From Mycteria americana (taxonomy: Eukaryota > Chordata > Aves > Ciconiiformes > Ciconiidae), in the NCBI RefSeq assembly GCF_035582795.1, contig NC_134368.1:43577501-43641500 (forward strand): 64,000 nt of DNA, given 5' to 3'. Below are positions 12,106 through 24,740 of the stretch, one piece after another (within the stretch, counting starts at the first letter, position 1; every line of letters begins with the position of its first letter). The position numbers and the translations under genes were made by a program. A model generated the notes under the pieces. That model saw only the letters and a list, made by a program, of their open reading frames with translations, had not been told where the DNA came from and did not search any database.

Positions 12106-15100
12106 AAAGTATAAGCTCAACCCTTACTAGACAGTAGAGAATCCAATGAGAAAAGCATGCTTTACCAGGGATTACATCCTCTGACTTCTAATACAGCACA
12201 TTATCTAAAGATTTTAGGTAATTATTAGTAATTTCCCTTTGAGAATTCTGTGGCTGAGTTGACACTGAGAACCCTCAGTTCCCTGGAACATAAAAGGATG
12301 TTTTCTCTACTTAGCTACTTTCATGAAATTTGAAGGCAATCATTATCTGCTAGCTCCTCACCCTGTCAAACAATTCAGTCAAAATTCTGGTTACCTTAGG
12401 ACTTCAGGTCAAAGAAAATCCCATACAATCCCCAGACAGACAGGAAAAAGTACTCGAGACTGGATTTATTACCACTAATGTAAGTCAGAAGTGTTACTGC
12501 TTGTAACATTTCCAAGTCAATTGTGGAATTAGAATCTGTACCTAAGCATATAAAATTTCACATCTCAAATTACCATTCAGATATTACAAGCATGTAAAAA
12601 ACAACCTACAGTGTAACGCAGTTTGTTCTTAATATCAGCAGAAAACAGTAACTAAAATCAGTGCGTAAACTTCGGAATACAATAATTCTATAGACAGTTG
12701 AGTCTGATTCTGTACTCTTAAATCAGCAAACATGAGATTTTTTTTTTTTTCCTGGCTGAGTAAGGACTACAGGATTCAGTTCTTTGCCACGTAAAGTGGC
12801 ATTTTGAAAAATGATGTTAGTTTGGTTTGCAACCTCAGCTGACATAGGGAAAATGCTAAGACGAATTGCTAACATTTCTGCATGAGCTCTGGACAGGATG
12901 ATGCAATATGCTGAAACAACCCAAACAACGGGAAGTGGCACAGGAGCAAACAAACAGCAAAAGCAGCCCCTGTAGTCCATGAGTGATTAACTGCCTGCTC
13001 TGATAAAACGGGCAAACCCTTTCAGTGCCAGGTGGTTATTTACTTTAGAAACAAAATCCAAAACTTACCCTTGAACAGAGTCTGCCTTATCTTCATTACT
13101 GCAGTCTCTGAGAATAGGTATGTCTGCAAAGCACAATGCTAGATAAGTGGGGAAGCTGCAGCATGATCATTCAAGGAAAAAAAAAAAAACACGTGAAAGA
13201 TTTCGACTTCCAGCGCTGCCAGCTAGATCAAGCAAACAGCAGCAAATAGGTAGATTTCTCCTTAGAATACCTAAGTTTAGGGAAGTAAGCTGGAAAAGGA
13301 ATTTGTTTCCTTTTATCTTTTCATGATGTAAATTTAACTATCATCAGTAGACACTGCCACAAACGTAACAACCTTCCTGCCAGATCACAAACAAGGAGAA
13401 TGGTCTTAAAAGAACCAAGGGGTGTCAACAGGGGATGAAACAATGAATAAAGGCAAAAATACCAATGAACATGAGCTGATATTTAGGGTTGAAAGAAAAA
13501 CAGAAGCTCCAGCACAGAACAAGTCTGTATATACAGAAGGCAGACAACAATTTAGATTTACAGAGAACTTTGGCAGGAAGCTAAAAAGCAACATCATTGT
13601 TTATCCAATATCCACTTTTAGTGGTTGGATTAGGTGCTTTTTCACCTAATCATGGCAAGTGAAAAAAGTTTTTCAAACAGGACTGGAAATCTTGGAACTA
13701 AGCCATGATACATCCTTCCTAGAAATGTCCCAAAGATAAGTTTTGTTCTTATGTGCAGCAGAACCTGTATTGTCTGTGTTTTCCCAGCATGTTAACTAAC
13801 TTTCAATGAACACAGGACTTATCCTTGCCTCACTTGTTTCACACAAATTAAACAAACAATTCAGAGTTCAATTTGCTGTTGGGTGTTAAACAAGATTAAA
13901 ACAAACAAAAGGAAAACAGAGTGAGGCATTATTAATTATGTGAAATATGAGCTGCAGCTCTGGGATTTATACTTCAGCTATAAAAACAAATTGCTGTAGT
14001 ATTATTAAGTATTCTTCTGCCACTAGATAGGAATTTACATATCTTCTCATGTGTTGAAACAGGACCGCATTGTACCACCAGCGGTATCATGAAAAAGCAC
14101 AAAAATTCAAAATTACAGAAAAGAATCCAGTTAGGCAAAGAGGCCTTCATTATTCAGGGTGTCTATTCAGGGTCTCACTTAACCTCCTTCCTACAATACA
14201 TCTTACACAATCCCAAAGCAAAACGTTGTGACGATGTAAACGGGTTTTTTTCGTGTCACCACAGGAAAGAAGGTAATCAAGAAAAGCAAGCAAGAAGACA
14301 AAAAGGGATGAGTGGAAAATAAGCTTTCTGGCCTTTCACATGTGTGTCAGGACAGACATTTCATGTAACTTTTTAATGCCATGTGTACAGTTGACAATGG
14401 CAACTAACGTAAATTAGATCTCCTGTCCACATCAGATGGATTCAAACAGAGCAGTAGACAGGTACCTCACGTCCTCATAAAATGTTTCAAGTGAATGAAC
14501 TGGTAAATGAGTACAGACTGAAGCAGCTCCGATAACTGATGAACTAAAAGCTCAGACAGTTTGAGGCCTGGTAGGTTTTGTGTAAGCGCAACACATCAGT
14601 ATTGCTACCAGCCAACTCTAAATCAATACAAACAGGGAGCTGGGCTCCATGGCACACCAAGTACCCTACTTCCTTCATCGTACCACCAGATGGTGGATCT
14701 TGCCAGAAAGGCTTCTCAGTTTCCTTGCTCAGAAAGTATTCCCACATCCACAAGTTTCAGATGTATTCTCTAATAAGGTATTGCTCCCTTAATCCAGCAA
14801 ACCAGAAAGCTCCAACTAACAGACCTACGTTTGCAACCCTGCCTTTATATTTTACTTTATTGCCTAGCCACCATGCACCACTGCCACTTCACTACAACTC
14901 TCCCTTATGTTACCCTTATTTCCAATTGCCTTAATACAGATGCAGTGTAATCATTAGAGATTACTTCCCCCCCCCTCCTTAATAGTACACTGTAAAGGGT
15001 CTCCCAGCTTTACTAGTGCTGCTCCTTTCCTGTCCACTTCACTTCCCTAAAAGTGAACAAAAGCACTGTAAAGCCACTTTGTTCACTGAAACACAATCGT

Positions 15101-18100
15101 TTTACAATTGCTATGAGGCTGCCTTGCACCATCACCTCTCAGGCATTTTCAGGATACAGCTTTATAAAGCAAGCATTACTTGAGTGTTGTGTGTACCCTA
15201 GCCGGGAGAACCGGCTGGCTGGTCAAGCTGTTTCAGATTTTGCCCAGTCAGTACTGTATCAGGAGACTCGATAGCCTAGGACTGTTTTTCTTCCAATCCT
15301 TCAATCTACCTGATCCTAGATGAACAACTCAGCTGGGCCTCTCGTATCTGGCTAATGATTTACAATGCTTCACTCCTCCTGATAGCCCAGGGCAGAAGAA
15401 GAGGAAGGCAGAGAGAGATGAGAGAACTGCAGTGGTAAATGGAGGGAACTGAGGCTTAAAAACAGAACAGCATCAGTTGCCAGTGACACAGTGGATGCAC
15501 GCTATTTATCTTCATCATCTACAAAGTCTCAGAGCCCATCTGCTGGAAACGTTGCAGTGGGCCCAAGTAGCAAACTGGATCCAGATCCAAACTTCCCAGT
15601 ACCATTTGTCTATCCAGAAGACTTCAGTCTTTAGACTGGGCTTTAAAAAGATAAGTGTTTCTGAAGTCCTTTCCTTCTACAAAGCATACCCACATCAATC
15701 AAAATAAAGCAATCCATCTCATGGTCTGAATGCAATTTGAAACATAGCACTCAGAACATCAATCACTAATATAGCTCCACAGCTCCACTTCTAACACCAT
15801 CATCAAAAACGTTTGTTTTTCATTGGGTGTAGTTCTAAAGAGCTAGTAATGACTGGATTCCCTGTTCTCATTAACAGGTTTGTACAACTAATTCTGAATC
15901 TGCACATCACCTGGAAGAATATATTTAAACTTATTGGTATCCAGAAAGCCTTTCTTGCCAGAAAAGGAGGCTCTGGCACAATACAGGGTGAATATATTGC
16001 GGTTTTACACCAATGAGACACAGGGCTAGTTGAGGTCCACCTCCTTGGGAAGCACATTCCTGAAGTGTCACCTTTATCTATTTATTACAATGCAACTTCA
16101 CCTGCCAAAGAAACGGGCCAGAAGAGAGATGCTCATAACCACGTTGATGATCAGAACTGAAAAGTGTCAGGAGCATAAAGGGTGAAATCCTCTCTGGTAA
16201 AGGAGATAAGGGGAATATCTGCATGAAGAATCTTCAGTATTAATTTTAGAAAGACACACCTAAGGACCAAGATTGTCCAGGAGATGGTATCTCAGCTCTG
16301 GAGAACCATGGGAGACAGCCTGGGAGCAGCTTGGTTTGGCAGCCTGCTAGCTGAAACAAACAAAATGAAAACACTTCAGAGTTAATCCTGAATCACAGGT
16401 AGCTTCTAGACAAAATATTTTTTAGTGCTCTGAATCTATCCCAACACATAGTGACTGAGAAGAGCTTTGCAAAGCACTGTAGAGTGGCACGCAAGCCCCA
16501 ACACTCCAGCCCTGAGGAAAAAGAGATCTTGAACAGATGCCACATTTGCAGGATCTGGCACCCCAGGGAAGGTAACCCTGCACTGTAAAGATCACAGAAA
16601 GACATCTTTCGGTGACAGGAACAAATCAGTCTCCTTTAGCACTGAGCAGCAGTGTGGGAAAAGGGATTAAGGAAGAAAATTAAAATGCAACATCAGTATT
16701 TAAAATAAAGCACACCTTCTGCTTCCTCTGGACGTTGTATCTCTCAATTAGCAAGCTATGAATGAGACACCAGTTGAAAGTGAACTATCCTATGACAGCA
16801 AAGATACAGGGCCACAAATGCAAATTCACAGAAATCATAGAAAATTAAGGATAAATCATTTAATTAGTTCTCTGCTACAGCTTCCTTACTTGAAAGAACT
16901 GATGAGGTGAAAATCCATTCCTCAGAGGTACTGAGCACCTCTGGGATCAAAAGGGCTGAGGATGACATGGATTGCAATTAACTTCAGGCATCACTATCTC
17001 TGTAGAAAAAGCTTTAATTTATGCCAATATTGAAAATGGTTACATTGTTCTGGTATAGGACTACAATTCTGAATCTTTTCAAGGTTGGTTTGATACGAAC
17101 AGTTATCTCTGTAATGGAACTTCTGAGCATCAGAATGACTTTTGCCATTTCTCAAAGCTGCATGATAACAAAAGGTCACAGGCTGGCTCCAGTTCCCTTG
17201 TATTTAGCAAAATAATGTGGTTCAGAACTGAAAGGCTCAACTTAAAGGTCACAACAAAATCTATTTTCCTCCACTGTATTATACAGAATATTTCCTTAGA
17301 GTCATATTCCATCCTACAGCAGACTGAGCAGCTTTCAAAATGAACCTAGGTACACATTGTACATGCCATTTTCTAAACACTATCACTTTTTTCTTTATTG
17401 GAGGGGGGAGGGAAGGGGTAGGAGGGAGGCAAAACGTAATAACTCAAAAAACATTTTGATGGAAAAGTACCAGAACACTTAAGGATGCTAAATGCTACAG
17501 CAAACTGAATTAACACTTGTGAAAGTCAGCTGTCATGACTTTAAAAGCTTTAGGAAGCAATTCTTATATCCCTGCTTGGACTATTCTTAATAAAAAGCAA
17601 TCAATGGTGATAAAAGGGGTTATTGCATGATCTATTTCCAGGCCTAAATGAATTTTCTAGGTGCAAACACTATACGAGACAAAGTGAGACTTTTTTGGCT
17701 TTTTGCTTATCTTCTCATTTAAAAGAGCACTGGAGTGTGAGGTTCAGCCTACTTCTTTTGTTCTGTTTTTGTTTCTTTGGGATCAATTCTGAGTAACAAA
17801 GTCAAGAGGAGAATTACTAGAACAGTGGTATTTTAAAGGTTTTCTACTGAGTGAGAATTAGAATAGACTTTTATTGCCTGGAGGAAGCTTAGAGAGCAAT
17901 GATACTATCTGTGGCTACTGAAGAGGGAGACATGGGATAAATCCTTTCCCCATGTTTATTTCCTAGTGCTTTTGAAAAGGTTGCCACCCACAGAATGCTG
18001 TAACGCAACTTAGTGAATATAAGGGGAGCGAGCTAGATTTTAGGCAAGGAAATGGATGGAGAAGCTCTTTGAATCCTTCCAGTTCACAGGCACGCTGTGA

Positions 18101-21100
18101 AGTTCACCTTTTTGCTTTTGTTTACTTCCCCAAGTTTCAGATACATTATAAAACACTAACCAAAGCCGAAAAGCTGATATATAGGATGTATGAAAGATCT
18201 TTTGTCATCTTCATTTGCGTAGAGGCTTCTTCCTCCTCTCATCCTTTAAAATAAATCTGTTTGACATGGACTGTGATTCAGTACATTCTTTGGGGTGGCT
18301 GTGGGGGAAGACTCAGACCACAACCACCTTGATACCAGGTACTCTATGAAGAAATAGCACATATTAACACAAGTATATGCACATATGTATCACCAGAAAG
18401 ACCCATATCACACCAGAGTGATAAAAAGAGGCACACTAAGAAGGTTCTGATAAAGCAGTGCAAAGGCAGGGGTTTTTTCGTGTCTGGTAAAGATAAAAAA
18501 CCTCTTATTTAGAAGCGATGACCTTTACAAGCAGTGACCTTATATACAAAATATTTCAGGGCAATTTTAATCAGCAGGATAACTGAAAGTTTTTACAGCA
18601 AAAAGCCTGTTAGTCAAGGATGTAATTTTACTGCAGAAGAATCAAAGCGTATGTCTGAATCTTCACCTTTCTTATCCAAATTAAAAAAAAACAACTGTAG
18701 CTCTTGCTATGGACATGTAACATTATAAAATCACACCAAAGAGTGAGAGCACTGATGCATAACACTACTGCACATAGAAGCCTGCAAAACAAGAGCTACA
18801 TGACCAGCCTGTAACTGACCAAGAACGTAGGCTTGATTTTTATTTTGTATCCTTAATATGTATAGAAGTCAGAATCTAACCTAGAGTTATATTGGAATAA
18901 GTGTAAATGGTATGAAAGAAATCAAGCTTAGCTCCATACAAGACATTTTAGCTTGCCTGGGTTTTTGTTTCCAATTTGTTTGAAGGAAACTATTATTGAT
19001 GAAAACAGAAAAAGCACCTGGTATTCTCACTTTAAAGGTGAGAAATAAATAACATTAAAGCTCTTCTTCCTTGAATCTTTTACAAGTTTCATTTTATGAG
19101 CATCAACAGTTCTTATTCAAAAACAAGTCTTCTAGTAGTAACCTGACTAGAAATATGTGTGACTACAAATTTGGACATATTTGTCCCTTTCTGGCTGAAT
19201 TAGTAGCCAACCTACGCAAATGTACATAAAAAAATTTTCACTCACTTGAAGATTTTAACAAATCAAAAGCAATTACTGTACTTGAGATCAACTAATCCTT
19301 TTTTTCACATCTTTAGAGGGTTGATCCTTGTTTACCTATGAAATTAAGCTTCCAGATAACAGCCACTTTTAAAACATGATGGAGGTGGGAAATCCGAGAA
19401 CTAACAACAGTCCTGCTAAAAGCAGTTCTGCTAAAAGCAGTGAGAGGCTTTTGTCATGCAGGTTTCTGCTCAGCTATAACATATACACAGTTTGGGTCTC
19501 TAAGGAAGATGAATTGAAAAGCAAATACTTTTCTTCCTCCTCACACTTACAAAGGATCAGCAAAAACTGATTGGCCTCTTTTTACATGCACACTTCGTAC
19601 TCGGCTCTATTTAGCATCATGCCATCTGGGTCTAATTTTTTTTTCCTTCTGACATCAGCAAGCTTCATAATGCAAAGCAAATTTCTTTTAATGCTAAGGC
19701 TAGATCAAGAAGAATGAGCAGGCCAGCATGTTTTTCCACATTTAGACAGCCAGATGAACTCCTACTCATCTTCACCACATGCTACTGAAGAGTCACGATT
19801 TTCCTACAGAGACTCAATGTCTTACAAGACAAAACGGATGCAATATTTAGGCATTGTTGTACTGTTAACAGGTGGTAACTTTCAAATTCAGCAACTGTCA
19901 GCAAGTGGATTGTCCCAGCTCCTTGGATATTTAGAGAGTAACCTATTCCCTTCACAGATTATTTTTTTTAAAATAAGTAAACAGAGACAAAGTTTAGAAC
20001 CCAGACATACCTGTGCACCACTGCACAAGACTTCTTCCATCCTGTCTCCTAATCAGCACTGCTTATCAGCATTTGTGTGAGCATCTCATAAGAGAAAGGT
20101 GCCAGCGATACACATTAATGTTGCCAAGCCATGAGCTTCTGGTAAAGATCTGCCAGTTTCCAAGGTAATAGCGTCCTTCATTATTGCTTGAAGTTTGTTT
20201 TCACATACAGAACAGACTTACAAAGACAATATTTAAGATCTTCCTTTCCCTTCACCATAAGATTTTTTTCAGTTGTTTATAACTTTGCACATACTTTAAC
20301 TGCTCAGGTTGAAGTCTGAAATCTTGTCTGAGTGGATAAAAGATTTATTTTTTTTTTTTTTTATTTCAACCAAAACAATGCAATCACATTCTGAAGATGC
20401 CTCCCCCATGCCAAAAAAATTGACACATCGATACTGAAAATCTCAAGCGTGCACATGATCTGCAGCCAAGACTTGCTATAACACAGCAACAGGCCACTAA
20501 GACAAACATACAGCTTTTGTTTCCATCATTCGTGCAGTTTGAAGATAAAGATTTGCCACAGATTCAGTGCCAAAACTTTGATAGATGCCACTTGCACCAA
20601 TCTAGTTTGGCATACAGCTGATGAGGAATTTCTTTACAATTGTAGGTGTGAGCTGCAGTGAAGCCAAGAACCAGAACCGAGAACTTTAACATCACATTCA
20701 AAGGAACTGACTGAACCAGCACTTACAGAAACACCTTCATGCATACTCCTGTTGGGGAATAAATGTTTGAGCTGAGGGCTGGCTATCTGAAAAACAATAA
20801 TAAAACACCCCCCATGCTTTAGCAGCATGTCTGAAAGGTCAAAGTTTTACACCAAGGGAGGCAGGCACAGAATCTCCTGCCTGTCATCTCTTCCCCCTTT
20901 TTTTATTAAAAGAAATCTATCTTCAACAATCCCACTCATAAGATGTCAAGAGAAAGGCAATCACTCTCAAAGGTCAGTCCCAAGCCCTTCTGTTTAAACT
21001 ACTGAAGACAGAGCTGCAAACTGCACCTTTCAAGAGTCAGCAGTGTGGAGCTCAGAAAAAGACTGCATACTGTATGAGAAAAAAGTTCCCAAAGACACCA

Positions 21101-21675
21101 TGTCTATTTGATATGGTCTAGATACCGAAACTGGCATATTTCTACACACCACTCTTGTAGCTATGAAGCTGTTTACTCTAAAAAGTACTCTCTCATTAAA
21201 TTTCTCACTATGTGGTATACGTAAGGCTTGAGTAGCAAGCAAAAACACAGCCTCCTTGTTCCATTAAATAATTCTCTCAACACATGCTACAAAGAGTTCT
21301 TCCCAACACTAAATAATCGTACTGTGATACTTCCAACAATTTCTAGAGCAGTATTAATAATGTAGCAGCACTCTGCATTCTACAGCACTACGGCTTTTCC
21401 TTGAATATTTTATCTTTTCTTAGTGGTGTGCTAGCTTTGCTAATACGCACATGATTTATGAGATTTCTGAAAAGGAATAGCTTTCCTTCCTGAAAGCAAG
21501 GTCTGCAGAAAGACATGCATTTTATTCCAACAGTAATTCAGATTATACACATCTTCCTTGACCAAATAAACATTCTCTGCTCCCTACTTTTCAGTAGAGA
21601 TTTTGACCTGTTCAAGCCAGAAACAAGTTCTCTCAAAGGTTCACTCTTCGCTCCCAATGTTTTACAATTTTACTC

Positions 21676-21680
21676 CTTGC
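21676..21680 (+). repeat. Left target-site duplication of the outer ERV (CTTGC)
   Basis: The five bases CTTGC directly precede the TG start of the 5' LTR and recur at 31337-31341, directly after the CA end of the 3' LTR. This marks the two ends of one integration event and confirms that the structures between them are a single outer provirus. Confidence 0.9.
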
Positions 21681-21945
21681 TGTCCTGGTTTCGGCTGGGA
21701 TAGAGTTAATTTTCTTCCTAGTGGCTGGTATAGTGCTGTGCTTTGGATTTTAGTATAAGAATAATATTGATAACACGCTGATGTTTTGGCTGTCACTAAG
21801 CCATGTTTACATTGGTCAAGGACTTTCCCCCCCCTTCAGCTCCCCATGCTCTGCCAGGTGCCCAAGAAATGGGAGGGGGCACAGCCAGGATAGTTGATCC
21901 AAACTGACCAAAGGGCTATTCCATACCATATGATGTCATGCCCAG

Positions 21946-21953
21946 TATATAAA
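21946..21953 (+). promoter_or_regulatory. TATA box of the outer 5' LTR
   Basis: TATATAAA lies in the LTR about 265 bp from its start, downstream of a CRE-like TGATGTCA (about 21931-21938). The spacing to the ATTAAA signal about 200 bp later fits a U3-R-U5 layout in which transcription starts about 25-30 bp after the box. The assignment is by motif only. Confidence 0.8.
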
Positions 21954-22151
21954 CTGGGGGGAGTTGGCCGGGGGGTAGCAATCACTGCTCGGGGACTGGC
22001 TGGGCGTCGGTCGGCGGGTGGTGAGCGGTTGTACCATTTTTTTTTTTTTTCCTTTTTTTTCCCTCCCTTGGGTTTTGTTCCTCTCTCTCTCATTGTTTTT
22101 TTCCTTCTCATTATAATTCATTATTATTATTACTATTATTTTGTTCCAATT

Positions 22152-22157
22152 ATTAAA
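22152..22157 (+). terminator. LTR polyadenylation signal (ATTAAA)
   Basis: ATTAAA, a common variant of AATAAA, precedes a GT/T-rich stretch (TGTTCTTATCTC) in the right part of the LTR. The same signal is kept at the matching place in all four LTRs of the cluster (24583-24588, 26598-26603, 31203-31208), which supports a function. Confidence 0.7.
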
Positions 22158-22293
22158 CTGTTCTTATCTCAACCCACGAGTTTTCTTACTTTTACTCTTC
22201 CGATTCTCTCCCCCATCCCACCGGGAGGGGAAGTGAGCAAGCGGCTGCGTGGTGCTTAGCTGCCGGCTGGGGCTAAACCACGACAGTCCTTTT

Positions 22294-22311
22294 TGGCGCC
22301 CAACGTGGGGC
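22294..22311 (+). other. Primer binding site (tRNA-Lys type) of the outer ERV
   Basis: TGGCGCCCAACGTGGGGC starts eight bases after the LTR end. This 18-mer is the recognised primer binding site for tRNA-Lys(1,2), as used by some betaretroviruses and lentiviruses. It starts minus-strand DNA synthesis. The same 18-mer is present in the inner element at 24723-24740. Confidence 0.92.
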
Positions 22312-22375
22312 ACGAAGGATTTGAGATAATAACAGATTAACCAGAGCGTATTAAGGAATTTCGATCTGTTAGTAG

Positions 22376-24149
22376 TTGTGGGACATGATATTGATCCATT
22401 TGTTCCTAGCATTGGTTTACCTGATCTGCATCATGCTCATTTCTTTGCCGTACATGTTAAAGATCGGTGTTGGTTTTTGCAGTTTGCTGTGCTCTGCTTT
22501 AATTGGTGATGTTTTGCCTGTGAGATTTGTTATTAAAACAGTGACCTTGGGTTTATTTTGGTATCTAAGTGCTGTACTGAAACCGTTACTGTATGTCGGG
22601 TATCATCTTATGGAGACAATTCGCAATTATACGTCTTCCTCTGAGAGGTTTTTTATGGAGGAAATGCAGAATTGTACCTTCACTACTTTCTTCTACAGTG
22701 CTTCCTCCTTCATTACAGTAACTTTTCAGTATTTTGAACAACCTTGGGTAGTTAAGATACTTGTATTGGTATTGTTTGGGAATATTGTTTCGATCTTGTC
22801 CAGGGTTAGTAAGCAATTTAAGAATATCATCCAGAGATCTGCCCCAAGGCTGGATAGTTATGAGTGGCAGGGTGTGTGGAATAGCATGGGCAAATGCCTA
22901 GGGCGGTGGGCACCTCCAGTGTTTTGGAACTTCACCCCTGAACAAGTGCTGAATCCTGAAAAATTAGTAGAATATTTGGAAAAAGTATGCTGTGACTCTG
23001 GCTATTCTAAGGAGATACAAATCACTGCAATGTGCTGGGGTCTGGCCCATGCCTACCGAGCCCTGTTCAACGCTACTCAGAACCCTCAAGGATCTGGTGA
23101 CAAAACGACAGGCACTGCGGCTGCTCCGATTCCCCCTGCGACAGGCACTGCGGCTGCTCCGATTCCCCCTGCGACAGGCACTGCGGCTGCTCCAGCCCCC
23201 CCTGCGACAGGCACTGCGGCTGCTCCAACCCCCCCTGCGACAGGCACTGCGGCTGTTCCGATTCCCCCTGCGACAGGCACTGCGGCTGCTCCGATTCCCC
23301 CTGCGACAGGCACTGCGGCTGCTCCAACCCCCCCTGCGACAGGCACTGCGGCTGCTCCAACCCCCCCTGCGACAGGCACTGCGGCTGCTCCGATTCCCCC
23401 TGCGACAGGCACTGCGGCTGCAGCTGCACCGAACAACTCTGTTACAAGCACTGCGGTTCAAGCAGGGAATGAACCCGTGTCAATATCAGTCACCCCTGGA
23501 CATAAAAAGAAATCATGGAAGCGAAAGTCAGCTCGTTTAGAAAGGGAAGATGAAAGAGCAGGGCCATCACAGGGAGAGGAAGAGGAAGAACTCGTAAATG
23601 AGACCGAAACCACCCGATCCCTATCCCTGAGTGAGCTGCGAGATATGCGAAAAGATTTCAGCCGTCGTCCAGGGGAGCACATTGTCACCTGGCTGCTCCG
23701 ATGCTGGGATAGCGGGGCCAATAGCCTGGAATTAGGGGGTAAGGAAGCCAAGCAGCTGGGATCCCTTTCTAGGGAAGGGGGCATTGACAAAGCGATTGGA
23801 AAAGGGGAACCAGCCCGCAGCCTCTGGAGGCGACTCCTGTCAGCTATGAAGGAAAGATATCCCTTCAAGGAAGATGATGTATACCGCTCTGGAAAATGGA
23901 CCACCATGGAGAAAGGTATCCAGTACCTGAGGGAATTAGCCGTGCTGGAAGTGATTTATGGTGACCTGAACGACGTGCGGTCACCCATAGATCCAGACGA
24001 GGTCCAGTGCACAAGACCCATGTGGCGGAAGTTGGTACGAAACGCACCACCGTCATGTGCCAACTCGCTGGCAATACTGACCTGGAAAGATCGAGACGGT
24101 CCAACAGTGAATGAAGCTGCTAATAACCTCTGGGAATACAAAGAAAGTC
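22376..24149 (+). pseudogene. gag: Gag of the outer ERV, 5' part (591 codons, open up to the inner insertion)
   Basis: An uninterrupted frame starts at ATG 22376 (another ATG is at 22385) about 65 bp after the primer site. The first 150 or so residues are strikingly hydrophobic, with several potential membrane segments (around residues 5-30, 35-70 and 115-140), unlike a typical matrix domain. Residues about 245-350 form an Ala/Pro/Thr-rich array of 11-residue repeats. A basic patch (KKKSWKRKSARL) and an acidic stretch follow. The capsid-like part then contains SELRDMRKDFSRRPGEHIVT, WLLRCWDS and a helical region up to LWEYKESL. The frame is cut by the inner LTR at 24150, so the natural C-terminal part lies at 26728-27156. 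No stop is present in this half, in contrast to pol. The recognisable order around capsid and the position before protease identify it as Gag. Confidence 0.85.
23108..23424 (+). repeat. 33-bp tandem repeat in gag (11-residue Ala/Pro/Thr units)
   Basis: Nine full 33-bp units plus a partial tenth encode TGTAAAPxPPA, where x is Ile, Ala or Thr. One unit has Val in place of an Ala. The order of x (I, I, A, T, I, I, T, T, I) hints that a block of four units was itself duplicated. The high conservation and the 3n length keep the frame open. Long antisense frames here are by-products of the repeat. Confidence 0.95.
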
Positions 24150-24714
24150 TGTCCTGGTTTCAGTTGAGATAAGAGTTAATTTTCTTCGTAGTGGCTGGTA
24201 TGGGGCTATGTTTTGGATTTGTGCTGAAGACAGTATTGATAATACAGAGATGTTTTAGTTGCTGCTGTACTAGTCAAGGACTTTTCAGCTTCCCGTGCTC
24301 TGCCAGGTGCAGAAGAAGCTGGGAGGGGACACAGCCAGGATAGTTGATCCAAACTGACCAAAGGGCTATTCCATACCATATGATGTCATGCTCAGTATAT
24401 AAAGCTGGGGAAGAAGAAGGAAGGGGGGACATTTGGAGTGATGGCGTTTGTCTTCCCAAGTAACCGTTACGCGTGACAGAGCCCTGCTTTCCTGGAGATG
24501 GCTGAACACCTGCCTGCCCATGGGAAGTAGCGAATTAATTCCTTGCTTTACTTTGCTTGCGTGCGCGGCTTTTGCTTTACCTATTAAACTGTCTTTATCT
24601 CAACCCTCGAGTTTTCTTACTTTTGCTCTTCCGATTCTCTCCCCCATCCCACCGAGGGGGAGTGAGCGAGCGGCTGTGTGGTGCTTAGTTACCGGCTGGG
24701 GCTAAACCACGACA
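24150..24714 (+). repeat. 5' LTR of the inner element
   Basis: It starts TGTCCTGGTTTCAGTTGAGA and ends AAACCACGACA. TATATAAA lies at 24396-24403 and ATTAAA at 24583-24588. The left third and the right fifth are similar to the outer LTRs, but the block between the TATA box and ATTAAA is unrelated to the outer block. By eye it differs from the 3' copy by about eight substitutions and one base in a G-run. Confidence 0.94.
24396..24403 (+). promoter_or_regulatory. TATA box of the inner 5' LTR
   Basis: TATATAAA is preceded by TGATGTCATGCTCAG, as in the outer LTRs. Its matching copy in the inner 3' LTR is at 26410-26417. Confidence 0.75.
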
Positions 24715-24722
24715 GTCCTTTT

Positions 24723-24740
24723 TGGCGCCCAACGTGGGGC
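24723..24740 (+). other. Primer binding site (tRNA-Lys type) of the inner element
   Basis: TGGCGCCCAACGTGGGGC is identical to the outer site at 22294-22311 and also lies eight bases after its LTR. It shows that the gene-less element keeps the cis signals needed for reverse transcription. Confidence 0.92.

Larger units (their letters stand above)
9401..21675. other. Intergenic DNA with relics of very old repeats
   Basis: No coding exon or RNA gene is recognised. Open frames are short and unrelated to known families. Homopolymer runs occur (for example T-runs near 10050, 12740 and 20350, and an A-run near 13180). Two stretches resemble ancient sauropsid interspersed repeats and are listed separately. 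The rest looks like unique AT-rich intergenic sequence. Confidence 0.65.
21681..22285 (+). repeat. 5' LTR of the outer ERV
   Basis: The LTR begins TGTCCTGGTTTCGGCTGGGA and ends AAACCACGACA, bounded by the CTTGC duplication on the left and by the leader with the primer binding site on the right. It contains a TATA box (21946-21953), a T-rich tract with ATT repeats (about 22038-22140) and an ATTAAA signal (22152-22157). It pairs with 30758-31336. Confidence 0.95.

Noticed and set aside
22294-22311. tRNA gene suggested by the Lys-type sequence
   Set aside because: Only the 18 bases complementary to a tRNA 3' end are present, at the right distance from an LTR; there are no tRNA arms. It is a primer binding site.
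23108-23424. CRISPR-like array
   Set aside because: Units are contiguous with no unique spacers, encode a protein repeat in frame, and the genome is eukaryotic.
22964-23461. Antisense open frames of 118-165 codons across the gag repeat
   Set aside because: They arise because a 33-bp stop-free repeat is open in several frames on both strands. The plus frame continues into recognisable Gag text, the antisense frames do not.
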